From positions 26,673,003-26,737,002 of the forward strand of contig CM039463.1 of assembly GCA_022414725.1 (NCBI GenBank): a DNA stretch of 64,000 nucleotides, read 5' to 3'. A program made the translations under genes and the position numbers. The notes beneath the pieces are model-generated. The model ran no database searches, was not told the origin of the DNA, and saw only the letters and a list, made by a program, of their open reading frames with translations. Shown piece after piece: positions 61,601 to 64,000 of this stretch; positions within the stretch are counted from its first letter, which is position 1; the number at the start of each line of letters is the position of its first letter. Origin of the DNA: Microglena sp. YARC (Eukaryota; Chlorophyta; Chlorophyceae; Chlamydomonadales; Chlamydomonadaceae).

Positions 61601-62817
61601 CCTCACCCACCCACCCACCCACCCACTCCAACCACCTTACACCCCCTCCTCCCCCCCCTCCCTTCTGATCAGGAGCCTGGTAAGCCGCTCTTTGTCAGCC
61701 TGCTCCTCTACCTCGACTCTGACTGGCCTCGCAGCAATGATGCCGAAACCCTATTCCTGGTATGTGTGTGCGTGGGTGGGTGAGGGTGGGTGGGTGGGTG
61801 GTTAGGGGGAGTTATGTAGGGGGGGGGATGAGGGATGGGGCCTAAACCCTAAACCGGAAACCCCGTTTGCTTGCACTGGGGCCAAACACCAAGATTGCAA
61901 TACGGTTTGTCTGGTTGCTTGTTACAGTCCAAGGGTAGCCAATGAGGGTGGCTTTAGAGACTTGACTTGACCAGAAACACTACATACTAAAACTAACGAG
62001 CCCGATGTAGCCTGAAATACCGTATGCGCCTTAAGTATTGGCAAGATTAAGTATTGGCAAGATTAAGTATTGGCAAGAGTAAGTATTGGCAAATGTCACT
62101 ACCCCCCTAACAGTGGGTCTCAGAAAACATGGCAAAACTAACTTGGGGAAGGGGTCTATGGCCTTAACTGTCTCAAGCTCAGACCTAAAATCCAGTTGGC
62201 AAAGGGTCTTATGTAGTTGTTACATTTCCTTGTTAAATGTTGACCAAGTAGTCTGCACAAGCTTCCTGTAAAACCATGCAACAATTCAAATCAGGAGCAT
62301 TATACTTGCTACGGCTTAGTAGCCAGACCGGTACATGGCTTCAGCCAGCCAAATTGCTGAGCCATGTAACCAAGTTCAAGGTCAAGTCCTTGTTTAGAAA
62401 GTAGTCTGACCAAGCTTGCTTAAAATAAAACCATGTAGCAATTCAAATCAGGAACATTTAACTTGCTAGGACTTAGTAGACAGAGGATCATGGTAACCGT
62501 AACTTGGCGAAGGCAAACCACCTGGAGTGGTCTCAAGCTGGATCCCCAATCCGGTTTGGCAAAGGTTCATTTGCCATACCGTTTGCCAATACTTAAGGCG
62601 CGTACGGTAGCCTGGAATAGCCTGGAGTTGCTTGAACTTGCCTGAAATAACCCGAAATAGCCGTTAATTTGGCATCTGCTTTCGTTGACAGGACACCCCG
62701 ACCGACACGGGAATATTTGTACGGCCAAAGGCTGGGAGGATTGTGCTGATGGACCAAGATGTCGTGCACAGACTATCAACACCATCCAAGCAAGCCAATC
62801 GTCCACGCTACAGCGTG
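49148..62817 (+). CDS. 2OG-Fe(II) oxygenase of the plant/algal type, 3' end outside window
   Basis: Six exons in consistent phase: 49148-49442, 49649-49758, 55243-55355, 57266-57767, 61673-61759 and 62692-62817, giving 411 codons so far. Exon 1 has LAVLDDFLGAEDCLALFNFL. Exon 2 has KWERATSDGAGLPRTWGLK. Exon 3 has IELQSRLAKLYPEYIIGHMP. Exon 4 holds a 115-residue low-complexity insert rich in Ser, Asp and Pro, then GDSFAWHVDADPWTLPESAW with the iron-binding His-x-Asp. Exon 5 has KPLFVSLLLYLDSDWP. Exon 6 has VRPKAGRIVLMDQDVVHRLS with the distal His and the Arg of RPRYSV for 2-oxoglutarate. The fold is the double-stranded beta helix. The substrate is unknown. Intron 2 is 5.5 kb and holds copia remnants; intron 3 holds a hAT-type element; intron 4 holds satellites. 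The final exon (expected to start with a Trp-Lys-Leu-like strand) is not seen before 64000. Confidence 0.88.
49572..49648. repeat. (CCA)n then (CA)n at the exon 2 acceptor
   Basis: The dinucleotide run leads directly into CACACAG, the acceptor of exon 2, and serves as its upstream tract. Confidence 0.9.
50225..50395. repeat. (TAATG)n pentanucleotide array
   Basis: About 33 units; a few CAATG variants. It is followed by a CCCGAGCTGGGCTGAAAAC piece of the 58440-60360 family. Confidence 0.95.
51137..52245 (-). pseudogene. Second Ty1/copia remnant (integrase end and RT start)
   Basis: On the minus strand 52245-52110 reads KLDNQAEAGRLVGYPKVSKG then YYVWVPKLRQVVEGRDL, the copia integrase C-terminal signature (Lys-Leu-Asp ... 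Gly-Tyr ... Lys-Gly-Tyr ... Arg-Asp). 51137-51452 keeps RT pieces, HRKMFVRQLDIKLSFL aligning with the HRKIFPRQLDIKTAFL of 3459-3850. The sequence between (51437-51922) is open but unrecognised. Stops and frameshifts show it is dead. It lies in intron 2 of the oxygenase gene, antisense to it. Confidence 0.8.
52340..52660. repeat. CCAGCTCCACCAACAGCCTAG and GCAGCAGAAGTC short tandem repeats
   Basis: An AGCCTAGCC-type array (52360-52450), ACACAAAGACATGGCTTCAC units (52455-52540) and GCAGCAGAAGTC units (52565-52625), all in intron 2. Confidence 0.8.
52715..52735. repeat. Poly-G tract
   Basis: A G run of about 18 nt after AGGGGAGG in intron 2. Confidence 0.85.
52736..53250. other. Intron 2 segment without recognised content
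   Basis: No exon, repeat or element is evident between the poly-G tract and the exon-2 copies. Confidence 0.4.
53255..53720. repeat. Three tandem copies of the exon 2 end with donor
   Basis: Units of about 180 bp contain CCCGAGTGGCGTGAAACCGG and GGGCTGGACTTCC-CAAACGTGGAGGCTCAAGG plus TAAGTGCAAGCATCCATC. These match the last 40 bases of exon 2 (49720-49758) and its donor. A fourth copy lies at 49965-50065. The third copy here has lost the GT (CTAAGGACT). Confidence 0.9.
54110..54435. repeat. About 150-bp tandem duplication
   Basis: AGAATGGGTAGGAAAAGTAATGATAAT, CTGGTGGGGCGTGG, AGGGAACGGGCT-CTACTTTACC and AAAGCTACCATGGC occur twice. Confidence 0.9.
54525..54755. repeat. CCCCACCACC/ACACAC low-complexity array
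   Basis: Intronic C/A-rich sequence with poly-C runs; a similar stretch occurs at 55130-55230 just before exon 3. Confidence 0.9.
55085..55115. repeat. Copy of an exon 3 segment upstream of exon 3
   Basis: GTCTACCCCGAGTACATCATC repeats CTCTACCCCGAGTACATCAT of exon 3 (55314-55333) 220 bp upstream. Confidence 0.8.
55425..55476. repeat. (GTGGGT)n and poly-G tract
   Basis: GTGGGTGTGGGTGGGTGTTG leads into about 27 G's, 70 bp inside intron 3. Confidence 0.92.
55728..55853 (+). repeat. SINE-like dispersed repeat
   Basis: CGTCAGTAAAAACGATTG, GGGGTTCATTTCATCA, CACGGTTGGGCAAGTCTC, TTTGGCCTACCCCTGGACTG, ending TAACATACAT. Close to 36143-36302. Confidence 0.82.
56339..56364. repeat. Poly-G tract inside the hAT-type element
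   Basis: About 25 G's. Confidence 0.9.
56603..56800 (-). CDS. Short frame with strong signal peptide inside the hAT-type element
   Basis: From the ATG at 56782 (or 56800 in the same frame) it reads MELAICFVVLLTLASALTTL then ADEGCVVELDLDVLDSDSP. That is a short n-region, a 14-residue hydrophobic core and a small-residue cleavage site (ASA or LAD), followed by an acidic stretch and a Lys/Arg-rich end at the stop. The length is 59-65 residues. It could be a first exon captured by the transposon or a small secreted protein. The neighbouring minus-strand frame 56661-56930 overlaps. No homologue is recognised. Confidence 0.4.
   Translation of the reverse strand: MRELPKMELAICFVVLLTLASALTTLADEGCVVELDLDVLDSDSPSKNTRQKKTLGVAKVWADNG
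57800..57905. repeat. (TTTTC)n pentanucleotide array
   Basis: About 15 units, directly after the exon 4 donor region. Confidence 0.92.
57918..58115. repeat. Two copies of the exon 4 end
   Basis: 57925-57990 and 58030-58108 repeat the last 60-70 bases of exon 4 (GCAGATCCTTGGACGTTGCC, AGAATCGGCTTGGACTCACAAG, CTACTTCAACAGGGTGCG). The second keeps the donor as AACAGGGTGTGTGCGG; the first has ACACGGCACGTG and has lost GT. Confidence 0.93.
58130..58430. mobile_element. Hairpin miniature elements (AGCAGCTTC family)
   Basis: A left arm (58132-58165) and a fuller copy from TTTTTGGGGCTACGCGTAGC to CATCGCGTAGCCCCAAAAAG, ending AGCAGTGG. Confidence 0.65.
58440..60360. repeat. Large diverged tandem array, GGGCTGCTCACCGCCTTCCA family
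   Basis: About 20 units of 60-150 bp carry TTTGAATTTGAATTGTCACATGG, TTTTTCAGCCGACTCTGGGC, TGCTCACCGCCTTCCAAT and sometimes CCCATGGGGAGAGGGCTGGA. The same family occurs at 8520, 34510, 35615-36010 (inverted), 50395 and 56365. Each unit has a TTTTTCAG acceptor-like motif on the gene's sense strand. Confidence 0.92.
60370..60640. repeat. Three tandem half-elements CACTGTTTCTTTTTGGGGCT
   Basis: Each has CACTGTTTCTTTTTGGG, CTACTCATGGTAGCTTCC and GTCAGCTCCAA-AGCCAGCGACTGTG, the left arm of the hairpin family. Confidence 0.85.
60700..61047. repeat. Diverged tandem repeat CTACCTGAGAGGCTCCC
   Basis: Three units of about 130 bp with GATCAACACCCC-CTACCTG, GCTACCCCCATCTCC and CAACTC-CACTCCCGA. Confidence 0.75.
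61048..61663. repeat. Six tandem copies of the exon 5 acceptor and start
   Basis: TCTGATCAGGAG recurs at 61048, 61150, 61241, 61339, 61451 and 61563, ahead of the real one at 61664. Five copies continue CCTGGGAAGCCGCGCACACC (61451 has GTGC). Each is preceded by a C-rich tract. The unit length is about 91-112 bp. The copies keep the polypyrimidine tract, AG and first 15-16 exon bases, then switch to a CACCCAC repeat. Confidence 0.95.
61918..61975 (-). repeat. SINE-like dispersed repeat, partial
   Basis: GTTACAGTCCAAGGGTAGCC, then GACTTGACTTGACC. Confidence 0.55.
62040..62690. other. Intron 5: short repeats, no exon seen
   Basis: TTAAGTATTGGCAAGA occurs four times at 62032-62095. A block of about 200 bp (ACCAAG-TTG, AAAACCATG-AGCAATTCAAATCAGGA) is present twice (62240-62320, 62410-62465). 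Confidence 0.6.
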
Positions 62818-62837
62818 GTGAGAAGCTGCCTTTGTTT

Positions 62838-62873
62838 GATTATTTATTCATTTATGTATTCATTTATTTATTT

Positions 62874-62909
<36 letters not shown>

Positions 62910-63045
62910 TGTATTTATTCATTTATTTATTTATTTATTATGTATTTATCTATTTATTTATTCATTCATTTATTTACTTACTTACTTACTTACTTACCTA
63001 CTTACTTACTTACTTACTTATTTATTTATGTTTTTATCTGTATGA
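62838..63045. repeat. (TTTA)n/(TTAC)n array
   Basis: About 50 tetranucleotide units in the intron after exon 6. Confidence 0.94.
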
Positions 63046-64000
63046 TATTTATTTTCCTAATCTTCAAAACAAAGGCACTTATGGAGATACTAACTTTCCT
63101 AATTTTCAAAAAACAAAATCGACTGCGTTTGGCTCCGTCCCACATTTGTGTAAAATTTGTCCTGAATTAGGGACCTTCATAGTGAAAAAAAGAAAAGGTT
63201 GGACTTCATCTGGTTCCTAGGGGTGCTCAAAAGTAATAAGGCTTCTATAGTTATATTTCACACCCCTAGCAGATTTATTAAATAAGCATACCACGCCATG
63301 ATACTTGTCTATGGCTCATGTGCTGCGTTTGTAGGGCTCTGGTTGAATGCACATGTATGCCTCTCTTTTGCTAGGGGGGACCACCAACTTTTCTGCCATT
63401 TTCATGTGGCATAAAAGTTGTTATCCAATCATTTTTTTTTTTACACTTCTGTAAGATTTGTTTAACCCACCCCTTCAGTCCCACAGTCTATTGCTATGAA
63501 AGGCGTTTATGGTCCGAGGCCCAAACATTTTAAAAGCTTGGCCCTGCAGATGTCACAGCACCTACCCCCACCCACACACACACACTTTGTGACAAGTCAC
63601 ACACAATGACACCACCAACCAGAAAGTGGTAAGGCACAACTGAGCAACACACGAGAGAATAACCTACCTCCACCTATCATGAAAAAACAGTGGCCAAGAA
63701 AAAATAAACAGGTCCTGTATTTTTCCCAGATTTAAAAGTTGTAAACCCTAAAAACTAACACAACCCCTAGTTTACAGCTCACTCACATTCATGCCAGCAT
63801 CCACCCACCCAAGCTACATATAGGGTTCCCCTATCCAGACCTGGAAGCTCTTACCCTGGGGTCTAAGTGACTAGGAGATGGGAGCAGTCCAAGCCCATAC
63901 AATTGTGGTTTAGTTACTTATGCTCGCGTGGCTGGTTACTTTTGAGCACCCCTATTCTTAAGCCCTGAGCATACCCGAATTCAAGTATTTACATGTTGAG
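63046..64000. other. Rest of the final intron in the window
   Basis: No exon could be supported on either strand. CCTAATCTTCAAAACAAA and CCTAATTTTCAAAAAACAAA are a short direct repeat at 63055-63115. The last exon of the oxygenase gene should lie beyond this point. Confidence 0.45.

Overview
This is eukaryotic nuclear DNA, most likely from a green alga with a large genome rich in repeats and introns. Four points support this. The recognisable genes are split by GT-AG introns from about 0.2 to more than 5 kb. One coding gene matches a 2OG-Fe(II) oxygenase family known from plants and algae. A fragment of plastid chlL, a gene kept by most algae and lost from angiosperm plastids, sits in the DNA. 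Short plant-type TTTAGGG runs are present. The species cannot be named from the sequence alone.

Layout. 1-8.5 kb is a nest of retroelements on the minus strand: a 1.5-kb (ATC)n array, a gag-like fragment, and an intact 4.6-kb LTR element (3856-8454) that carries zinc-knuckle gag but no visible pol. It is inserted into an older Ty1/copia reverse transcriptase and flanked by a perfect 5-bp duplication. A 572-bp hAT-type element follows (8590-9161). A thioredoxin-like gene, probably plastid-targeted, lies on the minus strand (10644-12567). 14601-14693 is the chlL fragment. 15.0-16.5 kb holds unrecognised coding-like sequence. 17.3-20.4 kb is a six- to seven-exon prolyl-4-hydroxylase-like gene (+). 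23.06-32.4 kb is a GNAT acetyltransferase-like gene (+) with introns full of satellites. 36.8-38.1 kb carries the 3' exons of a minus-strand single-pass membrane protein gene whose upstream exons may lie at 45-47 kb. 38-48 kb is mostly satellites and small inverted-repeat elements. 49.1-62.8 kb is a second 2OG-Fe(II) oxygenase gene (+), which runs off the right edge.

The most striking pattern is that exon edges of at least two, probably three, genes are copied one to six times in the neighbouring introns, often with the splice-site dinucleotide intact ('exon echoes'). The second feature of note is several small DNA transposons with exact or near-exact 8-bp target duplications. One of them, 1218 bp long, carries an antisense reading frame with a strong signal peptide.

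The genes do not form an operon or an obvious pathway. They are ordinary housekeeping-type genes (redox, hydroxylation, acetylation, membrane) set in expanded repeat DNA. Exon models were built by hand from reading frame, phase and splice consensus, without transcript data.
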